Assembly: GCF_001884735.1 (NCBI RefSeq)
Contig: NZ_MJAP01000034.1
Coordinates: 1-64,000, forward strand
DNA length: 64,000 bases
Origin: Natronohydrobacter thiooxidans
GTDB lineage: Bacteria > Pseudomonadota > Alphaproteobacteria > Rhodobacterales > Rhodobacteraceae
Direction of reading: 5' to 3'
This document shows positions 8,599 to 17,712 of the stretch, one piece after another; position 1 is the first letter of the stretch; each line of letters starts with the position of its first letter. The position numbers and the translations under genes are program-made. Below the pieces are notes generated by a model. The model did no database searches and was not told where the DNA came from. It worked only from the letters and a program-made list of their open reading frames with translations.

Positions 8599-10014
8599 TC
8601 AGGGCAGGATATCCTTCAGCCGCAGTTCCGCGATGCGTTCGACCTGACGGCAGGCGGTGGCGAATTCGGTGGCGCTGTCATTTTCGAGCCGGTCCTGAAA
8701 GGCTTGCTGGATGCTGGCCTTGCTGTTGTCGCGCACCGCGATGATGAAGGGGAAGCCATGTTTCTCGACATAGGCGGTGTTCATCTTCTGGAAGCTGTCG
8801 CGCTCCGCATCGGTCAGGGCGTCGAGCCCGGCACTTGCCTGTTCGTTGGTGGATTCCGCGGTCAGGCGCTTGGCAGCGGCGAGTTTTCCGGCAAGGTCCG
8901 GGTGGGCACGCAGAACGGCCATGCGCGCGTCATCACTGGCGCTGCGGAAGGCGCGCGCCATGGCATTGGCCAGACCCGCCGCGCTGTCATGGGCGGGGCC
9001 GAGTTCCAGCGCATGGGCGGCTTCGGCGACCCAGGGCGAGTGCTCATAGATGCCGCCGAACCTCGCCACGAAAGCCGCGCGGTCCATGGCGCTGGGCCGG
9101 TCGCGGCGCGCATGCGGGTGGGTGGCGGCCCAATGCTGCGCGATATCCTGACGGCGCGCGAACCAGACACCTTCATGCGCCATCGCGTGATCGAGGAAGC
9201 GCATCAGACCGGCGATCTTGCCGGGGCGCCCGATCAGGCGGCAATGCAGGCCGATGGACAGCATCTTCGGCGCGCCTGCCTCCCCTTCGGCATAGAGCAC
9301 ATCAAAAGCATCTTTCAGATACTCCTCGAAATCGCGCCCTGTGACCCAGCCGGGGGCCGTGGCAAAACGCATGTCATTGGCCTCTAGCGTATAGGGCAGG
9401 ATCAGTTGATCGCGCGCGCCGAATTCCATCCAATGCGGCAGGTCATCATCATAAGTATCTGAAATCCAGTCGAACTGGCCGGTCTCTGCCGCAAGCCGGA
9501 CGGTATTGACCGAACAGCGCCCGGTATACCAGCCGCGCGGGGCCTCGCCCACGACCTCGGTATGCAGGCGGATCGCGTCCCGGATCGCGGCGCGTTCCTC
9601 TTCTTCTGGCATGTCGCGGTGTTCGACCCATTTCAGCCCGTGGCTGGCGATTTCCCAATCCGCCGCTTTCATGGCTGCAACCTGTTCGGGATTGCGCGCC
9701 AGCGCCGAGGCCACACCGTAAATGGTCACCGGCAGCTCGCGCGCAGTGAACAGCCGGTGCAGACGCCAGAACCCGGCCCGCGCGCCGTAATCATAGATGG
9801 ATTCCATGTTCCAGTGCCGCATGCCCGGCCAGGGCTGTGCACCGGGAATATCGGACAGAAAGCCCTCAGAGGCCGCGTCGCCATGCAGCAGGCTGTTCTC
9901 GCCGCCCTCCTCGTAGTTCAGCACGAGCGAGATCGCGATCTTTGCCCCGCCCGGCCACCCGGCCTTGGGGGGCGTGGCACCATATCCAGTCAGATTGCGC
10001 GGGTAGCGATGCAC
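8599..10014 (-). CDS. Fused allantoinase (PuuE type) and OHCU decarboxylase (UraD)
   Basis: A 471-residue two-domain enzyme. Residues 1 to about 300 are a PuuE-type allantoinase of the polysaccharide-deacetylase fold (YGATPPKAGWPGGAKIAISL, VLNYEEGGENS, IASHGLKWVEH, GWYTGRCSVNTVRL, SIGLHCRLIGRPGKI). Residues from about 305 are UraD, 2-oxo-4-hydroxy-4-carboxy-5-ureidoimidazoline decarboxylase, with catalytic His371 in HPDLAGK, STNEQASAGL at 388-397 and FPFIIAVR at 421-428. The fusion performs the last step to S-allantoin and its hydrolysis to allantoate. The N-terminal domain appears metal-independent as in other PuuE. It diverges from uraH over 165 bp. Confidence 0.94.
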   Translation of the reverse strand: MHRYPRNLTGYGATPPKAGWPGGAKIAISLVLNYEEGGENSLLHGDAASEGFLSDIPGAQPWPGMRHWNMESIYDYGARAGFWRLHRLFTARELPVTIYGVASALARNPEQVAAMKAADWEIASHGLKWVEHRDMPEEEERAAIRDAIRLHTEVVGEAPRGWYTGRCSVNTVRLAAETGQFDWISDTYDDDLPHWMEFGARDQLILPYTLEANDMRFATAPGWVTGRDFEEYLKDAFDVLYAEGEAGAPKMLSIGLHCRLIGRPGKIAGLMRFLDHAMAHEGVWFARRQDIAQHWAATHPHARRDRPSAMDRAAFVARFGGIYEHSPWVAEAAHALELGPAHDSAAGLANAMARAFRSASDDARMAVLRAHPDLAGKLAAAKRLTAESTNEQASAGLDALTDAERDSFQKMNTAYVEKHGFPFIIAVRDNSKASIQQAFQDRLENDSATEFATACRQVERIAELRLKDILP

Positions 10015-10067
10015 GGGGAAACCTCCAGATAGTCAGTTCATTTTGTTCTAAAGCAGAATAATCAATT

Positions 10068-10091
10068 CCGCTTTCTGGGAATTTTTGAAAG
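10068..10091. promoter_or_regulatory. Candidate operator in puuE-uraD / uraH intergenic region
   Basis: Contains CCGCTTTCTG followed by GGAATTTTTGAAAG. The same 10-mer with the same AATT and GAAA spacing occurs, inverted, between the LysR gene and puuD at 11493-11515. The pairing of the two sites with the two divergent promoter regions of this cluster suggests a shared regulator. Confidence 0.55.
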
Positions 10092-10179
10092 ACCTCAAAT
10101 CTGCGCCAGGAGCATGAGGCTGGAAGTTTATGCCCCGGCGCTGCAAGATCAGGCGAATCCGTATCAGCAGGGGGGCATC

Positions 10180-10536
10180 ATGGCCGGTTTTCTGACAACG
10201 CATGTTCTGGACACGGCGCGCGGTCTGCCCGCCGAAGGACTGGAGATCACGCTCTATCGCCTGAGGGACGGCGCGCGGGATCTGGTGGTGACGATGCGCA
10301 CCAATGATGACGGGCGCACGGACAGCCCGATCCTGCCCGCGGAGCGTTTCGAGACCGGCGTTTATGAGCTGGTCTTTGCGGCGGGCGACTATCTGCGGGC
10401 GACCGGGCAGGCCGGGGCCGACCCGCTGTTTCTGGACGAAGTGCCGATCCGTTTCGGCATCAGCGACCCCGACAGCCATTACCATGTACCGCTCCTGCTC
10501 TCGCCCTTCAGCTTTTCGACCTATCGCGGCAGCTGA
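10180..10536 (+). CDS. uraH: 5-hydroxyisourate hydrolase (transthyretin-like)
   Basis: HIU hydrolase opens 5-hydroxyisourate, the product of urate oxidation, to OHCU for UraD. The 118-residue protein has all the family landmarks: [13 protein letters not shown] at the start (His8), [22 protein letters not shown] [13 protein letters not shown] and the diagnostic C-terminal YRGS (115-118). The start at 10180 gives the family length; a GGGGGG run is 4 nt upstream. The 3' end overlaps the convergent LysR gene by 16 bp. Confidence 0.95.
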   Translation: MAGFLTTHVLDTARGLPAEGLEITLYRLRDGARDLVVTMRTNDDGRTDSPILPAERFETGVYELVFAAGDYLRATGQAGADPLFLDEVPIRFGISDPDSHYHVPLLLSPFSFSTYRGS

Positions 10537-11456
10537 GCCAGCGCTTTCTCGGCCTCGGCCAGCGCCGCCTTGATCCGCGCTGCGATGAAATCCGCAAAGA
10601 TCGTCACTTTCGGGTCGCGCAGGCGGCGATGTGGCGTCAGCGCGGCCAGTGTGACGGGCAGGGGGGGCGTGGCTTCGGCCACAGGCACCAATGCACCGCT
10701 GACCAGATGCTCGGCCACCTCGAATACCGGTTTCATCACGATCCCGCGCCCGTCCAGCGCCCAGCCGGTCAGCACATCGCCATCATCCGATTCGTAGGGC
10801 CCTGCGATCTTGTAGCGCTGCGGACCGTCCGGCCCTTGCAGCGTCCATTGAAATTCGCGCGCACCGGGAAAGCGCAGGTTCAGGCAGTCATGCCGGTCGC
10901 GCACCAATGCCGCGCCATCCGCAGGCATGCCGCGTCGCGCGACATAATCCGGCGCCGCACAAAGTACGCGCGGACATTCCGCGATCACCCGCATTTTCAG
11001 CGTCGAATCCTCCAGCGTGCCCAGATGAAAGACCAGATCCAGCCCTTCGGCGGTCACATCAATGCTGCGGTCTGACAGGCGCAGGCGCAGTTCGATCTCG
11101 GGGTTTTCATCCTTGAACCCCGGCACATGCGGCGCGATCAGCCTTCGCCCGATGCCAAGCGGGGCCGCGACAAAGAGCGTTCCGCGCGGCTTGGCGGAAG
11201 CATGGGTCAATGCGCCCTCGGCCTCGGAAATCGCATCGAGGATCTTCAGCGCGCCTTCATAGAAGATCTGCCCGTTCGACGTGGGCTGCAGCGACCGGGT
11301 GGTGCGGTTGAACAGCCGCACCCCCAGATGCTTTTCCAGTTCCGCCACACGGGCCGAGGCGACGGCTGGCGAGGTGCGCTGATCGCGCGCGGCGGCGGAC
11401 ATGCTGCCCAATTCATAGACACGCACGAACATCTGGACATTGTTGAGATAGGCCAT
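10521..11456 (-). CDS. LysR-family regulator of the purine-degradation cluster
   Basis: A 311-residue LysR regulator: winged helix at residues 1-60 ([54 protein letters not shown]) and a periplasmic-binding-like effector domain ([20 protein letters not shown] onward). The start is the ATG at 11456; a TTG 12 nt upstream is in frame. It is divergent from puuD with a palindromic operator candidate between them and converges on uraH. Location inside the cluster suggests control by a purine intermediate such as urate; the ligand is inferred only from context. Confidence 0.9.
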   Translation of the reverse strand: MAYLNNVQMFVRVYELGSMSAAARDQRTSPAVASARVAELEKHLGVRLFNRTTRSLQPTSNGQIFYEGALKILDAISEAEGALTHASAKPRGTLFVAAPLGIGRRLIAPHVPGFKDENPEIELRLRLSDRSIDVTAEGLDLVFHLGTLEDSTLKMRVIAECPRVLCAAPDYVARRGMPADGAALVRDRHDCLNLRFPGAREFQWTLQGPDGPQRYKIAGPYESDDGDVLTGWALDGRGIVMKPVFEVAEHLVSGALVPVAEATPPLPVTLAALTPHRRLRDPKVTIFADFIAARIKAALAEAEKALAQLPR

Positions 11457-11492
11457 GGCGATTTTCAAGCTGCATTTGAAAGTGATCGGTGT

Positions 11493-11515
11493 TTTCTGGA
11501 ATTAACAGAAAGCGG
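11493..11515. promoter_or_regulatory. Palindromic operator candidate between lysR and puuD
   Basis: TTTCTG and CAGAAA flank GAATTAA (11493-11511), a perfect 6-bp inverted repeat, extended by GCGG. In reverse complement this reads CCGCTTTCTG TTAATTCCAGAAA, closely matching 10068-10091. It is 54 bp before puuD and 37 bp before the LysR start. Confidence 0.6.
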
Positions 11516-11565
11516 GCTGCCGGTATAGGGTCTGGGCTGACGCGAATAAATACTAGGAGGGCGCG

Positions 11566-12798
11566 ATGCTTGATTTGGTTATCTTCGGCGCTTGGGCGGA
11601 ATTCGCCATACGCTGGCTGCATGTGGTCACGGCGATTGCCTGGATCGGATCGAGTTTCTATTTCATCGCCCTCGATCTGGGCCTGCGCAAATCGCCATCG
11701 CTTGCGCCCGGCGCGCATGGCGAGGAATGGCAGGTCCATGGCGGTGGCTTCTACCATATCCAGAAATATCTGGTTGCCCCCGACAAGATGCCCGATCACC
11801 TGATCTGGCACAAATGGCAAAGCTATTCGACATGGCTTTCAGGCTTCGTGCTTCTGGCGCTGATCTATTATGTCGGTGCCGAATTCTACCTGATCGATGT
11901 CAATGTGGCCGATCTCGCGGTCTGGCAGGCGATCGCGATCTCGCTGGCCTCGCTGGGTCTGGGCTGGGTGATCTATGACCTGCTCTGCAAGTCGCGCTTC
12001 GGCGAGGACAATACGCGGCTGATGATCCTGCTTTTCGTTCTCCTGGTGATCATGGCCTGGGGCTACACGCAGGTTTTCACCGGTCGGGCGGCACTTCTGC
12101 ATCTTGGTGCCTTCACCGCCACCATCATGTCGGCGAATGTGTTCTTCATCATCATCCCCAATCAGAAGATCGTGGTGGAAGACCTCAAGGCCGGGCGCAC
12201 GCCGGATCCGAAATACGGCAAGATCGCCAAGCAGCGTTCGACCCATAACAACTATCTGACCCTGCCGGTCATTTTCCTGATGCTGTCCAATCACTACCCG
12301 CTGGCCTTCGCCTCCGAGTTCAACTGGCTCATTGCGGCGCTGGTCTTCCTGATGGGGGTGACGATCCGGCATTTCTTCAACACCCTGCATATGGGGGGCG
12401 GCTATAAATGGTGGACATGGGCGGCGACGACGGTGCTGTTTCTGACCATCATCATGCTCTCGACCCTCGGCCAGCCCCGCGCGGCCGAGGAGGAAGATCT
12501 CGCGGCACTCCCGGCATCTGTCGCCCGCTTCGTCGAGGATCCGCATTTCGAAGACGCCTATTGGGCCGTGGTTGGCCATTGCTCGATGTGCCATGCCGAA
12601 GATCCGGTCTGGCCGGGCCTCTACTGGGCGCCGAAAGGGATCATACTGGAAACCGAAGCACAGGTCGCCCGCGCCGCCCAGACCATCTATCTGCAATCCG
12701 GCATCAGCCATGCCATGCCACCGCGCAGCTCGGTTCAGATGGCGGACGAAGCCCGCGCCGAAATCGCCCGCTGGTATCGCAGCGCCACCGGCTCCTGA
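11566..12798 (+). CDS. puuD: Urate hydroxylase PuuD, membrane-bound with C-terminal cytochrome c
   Basis: PuuD oxidises urate to 5-hydroxyisourate, feeding UraH and UraD. The 410-residue protein has about eight transmembrane segments in residues 1-300 (DUF989 family; WLHVVTAIAWIGSSFYFIAL at 17-36, conserved His residues, KWWTWAATTVLFL) and a C-terminal cytochrome c domain with haem motif CSMCH (339-343) and a Met ligand in SHAMPPRSS. The cytochrome presumably passes electrons to the respiratory chain, so the pathway makes no peroxide. RBS AGGAGGGC lies just upstream. No conventional uricase is in the window. Confidence 0.95.
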   Translation: MLDLVIFGAWAEFAIRWLHVVTAIAWIGSSFYFIALDLGLRKSPSLAPGAHGEEWQVHGGGFYHIQKYLVAPDKMPDHLIWHKWQSYSTWLSGFVLLALIYYVGAEFYLIDVNVADLAVWQAIAISLASLGLGWVIYDLLCKSRFGEDNTRLMILLFVLLVIMAWGYTQVFTGRAALLHLGAFTATIMSANVFFIIIPNQKIVVEDLKAGRTPDPKYGKIAKQRSTHNNYLTLPVIFLMLSNHYPLAFASEFNWLIAALVFLMGVTIRHFFNTLHMGGGYKWWTWAATTVLFLTIIMLSTLGQPRAAEEEDLAALPASVARFVEDPHFEDAYWAVVGHCSMCHAEDPVWPGLYWAPKGIILETEAQVARAAQTIYLQSGISHAMPPRSSVQMADEARAEIARWYRSATGS

Positions 12799-12842
12799 TT
12801 GCTGTCTCGCAAGAATATTGGGGGGAGATGACCCCACGAAGC

Positions 12843-12874
12843 AGAAAGCCCCGCCTGAACAGGCGGGGCTTTCT
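12843..12874. terminator. Bidirectional terminator between puuD and pckA
   Basis: A perfect 14-bp stem (AGAAAGCCCCGCCT / AGGCGGGGCTTTCT) with a GAAC tetraloop. A/T-rich stem ends provide U-runs on both strands, fitting two convergent genes. Confidence 0.88.
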
Positions 12875-12899
12875 CGATCAGATCGCAGAGTGGGCCGGA

Positions 12900-14498
12900 T
12901 CAGCCGATGGCCGCCTGTTTCACTTCATCATCAATATAGGGCACATATTGCGCGAAATTCTCGGCGAACATCCCGACAAGTTTCGCGGCCTGGCGGTCAT
13001 AGGCTGCGCCGTCTTCCCAGGTCCGGCGCGGGTCAAGCAGCACATCCGCGACACCGGGCACGGAAACCGGCACGTCAAAGCCGAAATTCGGATCGCGGCG
13101 GAACTCGACTTCGCGCAGGGATCCGTCCAGCGCGGCACTCAGAAGCGCGCGGGTGGCCTTGATCGGCATGCGTGACCCGGTGCCATAGGCGCCACCGGTC
13201 CAGCCGGTATTGACCAGCCAGCATTCCGCCCCGAAACGCGCGATCTTCTCCTGCAAGAGCTTGCCATAGACCTCGGGGCGGCGCGGCATGAAGGGGGCGC
13301 CGAAACAGGTCGAGAAAGTCGGCTGCGGTTCGGTCACGCCCTGTTCGGTCCCGGCCACTTTCGAGGTGAAGCCCGACAGGAAATGATACATCGCCTGCGC
13401 AGGCGTCAGCCGGGCGATGGGGGGCAGCACGCCGAAAGCATCGCAGGTCAGCATGATGATGTTCTTCGGCACCCCGCCCAGCGAGGTCTCGGATGCATTC
13501 GAGATTGCGTCCAGCGGATAGGCCACGCGGGTATTCGCGGTCAGGCTGTCATCGGTGAAATCCAGCTCCAGCGTGTCCGGGTCATAGACCATGTTCTCGA
13601 CCACCGAGGCGAAGCGATGCGTCGTCGCATAGATTTCCGGCTCGGCCTCGGCATCGAGATTGATGGTCTTGGCGTAGCAGCCCCCCTCGAAATTGAAGAT
13701 GCCAGTATCCGACCAGCCATGTTCGTCATCCCCGATCAGGATGCGCGCGGGATCGGCGGAAAGCGTGGTCTTGCCGGTGCCTGACAGGCCGAAGAACACC
13801 GCCGAATCCTGCGGATCATCCAGCGCATGATTGGCCGAGCAATGCATCGGCATCACACCCTTTTCCGGCAGGATGTAGTTCAGCAGCGTGAAGACCGATT
13901 TCTTGTTCTCGCCGGCATAGGCCGTGTTGGCGATCAGAATGATCTTGCGGCTCAGATCCAGCGCGATCACGGTTTCGGAGCGGCAGCCATGGCGGGCCGG
14001 GTCGGCCTTGAAGCTCGGGCAGTTGATGATGGTGAATTCCGGCTCGAATGTGGCCAGTTCCTCGGCGGCGGGGCGGCGCAGCAGATGGCGGATGAACAGC
14101 CCGTGCCAGGCCAGTTCCGTCACCACGCGCACATCCAGACGATGCGCCGGATCCGCTCCACCATAGAGATCCTGCACGAAAACCTCGCGCCCTTGCAGAT
14201 GGGCCAGCATGTCGGCATGCAACTGATCAAAGGCCGCCTGCGCCATCGGAGCGTTGTTTTCCCACCAGATCTTGTTTTCGACCTCGGGGCTGCGCACCAC
14301 GAATTTGTCTTTGGGCGAACGACCCGTATGCGTGCCGGTCGAGGCCAGAAACGCGCCCCCAAGCCCCAGCCGCCCCTCGCCGCGCTGGATCGCGGCTTCG
14401 ACAAGGGCAGGCTCCAGCAGGTTGTAATAGGCCTTCGACACTCCGACAATACCTTGGTCTTCCAGGCGTTTGTTCGGGTTGACGCGGGGTGTGGTCAT
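12900..14498 (-). CDS. pckA: Phosphoenolpyruvate carboxykinase (ATP)
   Basis: PckA converts oxaloacetate and ATP to PEP, the entry to gluconeogenesis. The 532-residue protein has the ATP-type signatures: [14 protein letters not shown] near residue 55, the kinase-1a P-loop GLSGTGKTT at 237-245, [14 protein letters not shown] before it, and [13 protein letters not shown] near the C-terminus. The start at 14498 has GGAG 8 nt upstream and gives the usual family length. It is divergent from chvI; in rhizobia and Agrobacterium pckA lies beside chvG/chvI, and pckA expression depends on that system. Confidence 0.97.
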   Translation of the reverse strand: MTTPRVNPNKRLEDQGIVGVSKAYYNLLEPALVEAAIQRGEGRLGLGGAFLASTGTHTGRSPKDKFVVRSPEVENKIWWENNAPMAQAAFDQLHADMLAHLQGREVFVQDLYGGADPAHRLDVRVVTELAWHGLFIRHLLRRPAAEELATFEPEFTIINCPSFKADPARHGCRSETVIALDLSRKIILIANTAYAGENKKSVFTLLNYILPEKGVMPMHCSANHALDDPQDSAVFFGLSGTGKTTLSADPARILIGDDEHGWSDTGIFNFEGGCYAKTINLDAEAEPEIYATTHRFASVVENMVYDPDTLELDFTDDSLTANTRVAYPLDAISNASETSLGGVPKNIIMLTCDAFGVLPPIARLTPAQAMYHFLSGFTSKVAGTEQGVTEPQPTFSTCFGAPFMPRRPEVYGKLLQEKIARFGAECWLVNTGWTGGAYGTGSRMPIKATRALLSAALDGSLREVEFRRDPNFGFDVPVSVPGVADVLLDPRRTWEDGAAYDRQAAKLVGMFAENFAQYVPYIDDEVKQAAIG

Positions 14499-14845
14499 CG
14501 TGGCGGCTCCATTTGGCACGTGGTTCCAGAAACGGGTGCAATCACCTGGTCAAAAGAAAATTCGTCATCGGCACATCATGCTGCCCGGCTGCTGATTGCC
14601 CTATAACACCACGATTGTGGCAAAGCATAGGTCGATATCGTATGGTTAGCGCAATCAACCGGACGTTAGCGCAACATTAGGAAATTCAGCGCATACAGAG
14701 TGTTGCTGTTTCGCACGGTTGGTCGCGAATCAGCGATGAAAACCGGGGCTGTGCTGTTATTTTGTTGCGACAAACATGGGATTGGGCGACTATGTGGCAA
14801 AATTAAGGCGAAATCGCCATAAAAGCAGACGTAAAGGGCAGGCAC
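14499..14845. other. pckA / chvI divergent intergenic region
   Basis: About 350 bp without a gene and clearly richer in A/T than its surroundings. It holds a pair of GTTAGCGCAA direct repeats at 14645 and 14665, and a TTGT-TGCG-ACAA inverted repeat near 14763. No open reading frame in it looks coding. Confidence 0.6.
14645..14674. promoter_or_regulatory. Tandem GTTAGCGCAA sites, 20-bp spacing
   Basis: Identical 10-mers start at 14645 and 14665, exactly two helical turns apart. Each is a near-palindrome around GCGC, the shape of LacI/GalR-type operators. A LacI-type regulator (PckR) controls pckA in Sinorhizobium, so this is a candidate analogous site; ChvI autoregulation is the alternative. 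Confidence 0.45.
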
Positions 14846-15544
14846 ATGTCGAAAATCGCACTGGTCGATGATGACCGCAATATCCTGACATCCGTATCAA
14901 TCTGCCTTGAGGCCGAAGGGTTCGAGGTGGAAACCTATAATGACGGGCAGGCGGCGCTGGATGCCTTCAATCGCAAGATGCCCGATATGGCTGTTCTGGA
15001 CATGAAGATGCCGCGCATGGACGGGATGGAATTGCTGCAGCGGCTGCGGCAGAAAACCCAGATGCCGATCATTTTCCTGACCTCCAAGGATGACGAGATC
15101 GACGAAGTGCTCGGGCTGCGCATGGGCGCGGATGACTATGTGAAAAAGCCCTTCTCCCAACGTCTGCTGGTCGAACGGATCCGCGCGCTGTTGCGCCGCA
15201 AGCAGGCGATCGAGGCGGGACCGGATGCCGGCGACGAGGCCAAGGTTCTGGTACGCGGCAATCTGGAAATGGATCCGCTGCGCCATCAGGTGAAATGGAA
15301 GGGCGAAGATGTCACCCTGACCGTGACAGAATTTCTGCTGTTGCAGGCCCTCGCCCAGCGTCCCGGTGTGGTAAAGTCGCGCGATCAGTTGATGGATGTG
15401 GCCTATGAGGATCAGGTCTATGTCGACGACCGCACGATCGACAGCCACATCAAGCGGTTGCGCAAGAAGATGCGCAGCGTTGACGAGGAATTCTCGTCCA
15501 TCGAGACGCTGTACGGGATCGGTTACAAATATAACGAAGCGTGA
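14846..15544 (+). CDS. chvI: Response regulator ChvI (OmpR family)
   Basis: A 232-residue response regulator with receiver domain (acidic VDDD at 7-10, phospho-acceptor Asp52 in VLDMKMP, Lys101-Pro in YVKKPF) and an OmpR-type winged helix ([34 protein letters not shown]). ChvI in alphaproteobacteria controls envelope, exopolysaccharide and acid-stress genes and affects pckA. It is followed by chvG with a 4-bp GTGA overlap and starts the operon that runs to ptsH. RBS AAAGGGC is 7 nt upstream. Confidence 0.95.
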   Translation: MSKIALVDDDRNILTSVSICLEAEGFEVETYNDGQAALDAFNRKMPDMAVLDMKMPRMDGMELLQRLRQKTQMPIIFLTSKDDEIDEVLGLRMGADDYVKKPFSQRLLVERIRALLRRKQAIEAGPDAGDEAKVLVRGNLEMDPLRHQVKWKGEDVTLTVTEFLLLQALAQRPGVVKSRDQLMDVAYEDQVYVDDRTIDSHIKRLRKKMRSVDEEFSSIETLYGIGYKYNEA

Positions 15545-17259
15545 CACAAGGCCGGTCGGTGCGAAGCCTGACGGACAGAAAATCGGGTGCTGGAGTGCAG
15601 ACGGAGGCAACTGCATCGAGAACGGATATCGTTCTTGGCGATGACTGGATAGGCCCCGGCGACGCGGTCGAGACCGAGGTACGCGCATCGCGCGCGCGCC
15701 GCGGAATGTTCAGCATTTCGAGTTCACCACTTGCCCGCAAGATCGCGCTGTTCAATCTTGTGGCGCTCGTCATCCTGATCGCGAGTATCCTGTTCACGAA
15801 CCCGTTCCGGGATTCTCTTCTGCGCCAGCAGGAAGAAATGCTCGCAACGAATGTCCAGATCCTCGCCCGCATGCTCTCGGGCCCGGGCGACATGGATACC
15901 GCGCGCGCCGCCCTGCAGAACAGTTTCTCGATGGATCGGCGCTTTGAATTGCTGCTGATCGATGCCCAGGGCCAGATCGTTGGTCAGATTCAGGGCAATG
16001 AGGCGGTTCCCGGCAGCCAGATGGCGCGACGCGCGACGCCGATCAGTGATCTGTTGCGGGCAATCTGGACCGGCATGACCTCGATCACGCCGATTGACCG
16101 GGGCGGTCCCGAGGCAACGGATTTCCAATCCGTTGCGCGCTCGATGTTCGTGTCCAACCGGGCCGGGCAAAGCGCCAGCCATACCCAACGCGATGGCACG
16201 GATACGATGTGGCTGGCCGCAAGCGCCCCAGTCCTGCGCGAGGGTGATTTCGCCGGGGCCGTGTTCCTGCGCCGCGATTCCGCTGACACGGCGCAGTTGA
16301 TGCGTCAGGAGCGCGAGCAGGTGTTCCAGTTTTTCCTGATCGCCGTGCTGGTCTCGATTGGCCTGAGTTTCGTGCTGGCCTCGACAATCGCCAACCCGCT
16401 GGCCGATCTTGCCATGGCGGCCGAGCTTGGCAAGCGCCGGGATGCGCGCAAGAACCAGCCCGGCGCGCGTGTGCGTATCCCCGATCTGTCCGGTCGCCCC
16501 GATGAAATCGGCGATCTGTCCCGTGCGATGCGCGGCATTGTCAGCGCGCTTTATGACCGGGTCGAGGCGAATGAACAATTTGCCGCCGATGTGGCGCATG
16601 AGATCAAGAACCCGCTGGCCTCGCTGCGCTCCGCTGTCGGCAGCCTGCGCATGGCCAAGCGCCCCGATCAGATCCAGCGCCTGCTGGAGGTGATCGAACA
16701 TGATGTGCGCCGACTGGACCGGCTGGTCTCGGACACGTCCAATGCCTCGCGTCTGGATGCGGAACTGGTCAAGGAAGAGCAGGAGGAATTCGACCTTACC
16801 GTGCTGCTGAACAATCTGTGTCAGCACCTGTCGCAGGAAGCGCGCGAAAAAGGCGTCGAGTTCATCAAGATCCTGCCGCAGGAACCGATCCGCATCACCG
16901 GGCTGGAGGGGCGTCTGGCACAGGTCTTCGTCAATCTGATCACGAATGCGATTTCCTTCTGTGAAGAAGGAGATGCCGTGCGTGTCTGGGCACGGCAGCG
17001 GCATGACCGCGTGTTGGTGGTGGTGGAAGATACCGGGCCGGGCATTCCTGATAACGCCCTCAAGAAAGTTTTCAAGCGCTTCTATTCGGAACGCCCGGTC
17101 CAGCAATTCGGCAATCATTCAGGTCTGGGGCTCGCAATATCCAAGCAGATCATCGAAGCGCATCAGGGCGTGATCTGGGCCGAGAATATTCGTGCAAACG
17201 GGGCAGATCCTGAAAGCCCGCCGCTTGGCGCGCGTTTCGTGGTCGGCCTGCCGCTTTGA
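15541..17259 (+). CDS. chvG: Sensor histidine kinase ChvG
   Basis: A 572-residue membrane kinase: TM1 at about 68-86, a periplasmic sensor domain of about 180 residues, TM2 at about 263-283, HAMP, phospho-acceptor His353 in [12 protein letters not shown], and an HATPase domain ([35 protein letters not shown]). In other alphaproteobacteria the ExoR repressor binds the periplasmic domain. It starts with GTG at 15541 overlapping the chvI stop; an internal ATG at 15706 would remove the 55-residue cytoplasmic N-terminal tail. The 3' end overlaps hprK by 4 bp. Confidence 0.94.
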   Translation: MTQGRSVRSLTDRKSGAGVQTEATASRTDIVLGDDWIGPGDAVETEVRASRARRGMFSISSSPLARKIALFNLVALVILIASILFTNPFRDSLLRQQEEMLATNVQILARMLSGPGDMDTARAALQNSFSMDRRFELLLIDAQGQIVGQIQGNEAVPGSQMARRATPISDLLRAIWTGMTSITPIDRGGPEATDFQSVARSMFVSNRAGQSASHTQRDGTDTMWLAASAPVLREGDFAGAVFLRRDSADTAQLMRQEREQVFQFFLIAVLVSIGLSFVLASTIANPLADLAMAAELGKRRDARKNQPGARVRIPDLSGRPDEIGDLSRAMRGIVSALYDRVEANEQFAADVAHEIKNPLASLRSAVGSLRMAKRPDQIQRLLEVIEHDVRRLDRLVSDTSNASRLDAELVKEEQEEFDLTVLLNNLCQHLSQEAREKGVEFIKILPQEPIRITGLEGRLAQVFVNLITNAISFCEEGDAVRVWARQRHDRVLVVVEDTGPGIPDNALKKVFKRFYSERPVQQFGNHSGLGLAISKQIIEAHQGVIWAENIRANGADPESPPLGARFVVGLPL

Positions 17260-17711
17260 GCGCGCCTGCCGTGCCGGACATGATCCATGGCTCTGCTGTT
17301 GCATTTGATCTCGATGGATCCTGGGCAGGTCTGCTGATCACCGGCCGCTCCGGCAGCGGCAAATCCGAACTGGCGCTGGAACTGATCGGCCACGGGGCCC
17401 GGCTGATCGCTGATGACCAGACCGAACTGCGCCGGGAGGGCGGAGAAATCCGCCTCTCGTCCCCGCCCGCGCTGCATGGCCTGATCGAGTTGCGCCGGGT
17501 CGGTATCCTGCGCCTTGATCCCGTTGACAGCGCGGTGCTGGCGGTTGTGGTCGATCTTGATGAGGACGAGACCGAGCGCTTGCCGCAGCGCCATGTGACA
17601 GATATTCAGGGTGTGACAGTGCCGCGCCTGCGCCATGCTTCTGGCAGGGTTTTTGCAGTGGCGCTGAAACACTATGTGCTGTCACGCCACTGGCAGGACG
17701 AGGAGCATTAG
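17256..17711 (+). CDS. hprK: HPr kinase/phosphorylase, short alphaproteobacterial form
   Basis: A 151-residue C-terminal-domain-only HPr kinase. It phosphorylates, and dephosphorylates, a regulatory serine of HPr. The P-loop GRSGSGKS is at residues 30-37, followed by LIGHGARLIADDQTEL and the HprK signature stretch GLIELRRVGILRL. The N-terminal domain of Gram-positive HprK (about 130 residues) is absent, as usual in this class. It overlaps chvG by 4 bp and rapZ follows 1 bp later. Its target HPr, with Ser46 present, lies 1.3 kb downstream in the same operon. Confidence 0.93.
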   Translation: MSAPAVPDMIHGSAVAFDLDGSWAGLLITGRSGSGKSELALELIGHGARLIADDQTELRREGGEIRLSSPPALHGLIELRRVGILRLDPVDSAVLAVVVDLDEDETERLPQRHVTDIQGVTVPRLRHASGRVFAVALKHYVLSRHWQDEEH

Positions 17712-17712
17712 C

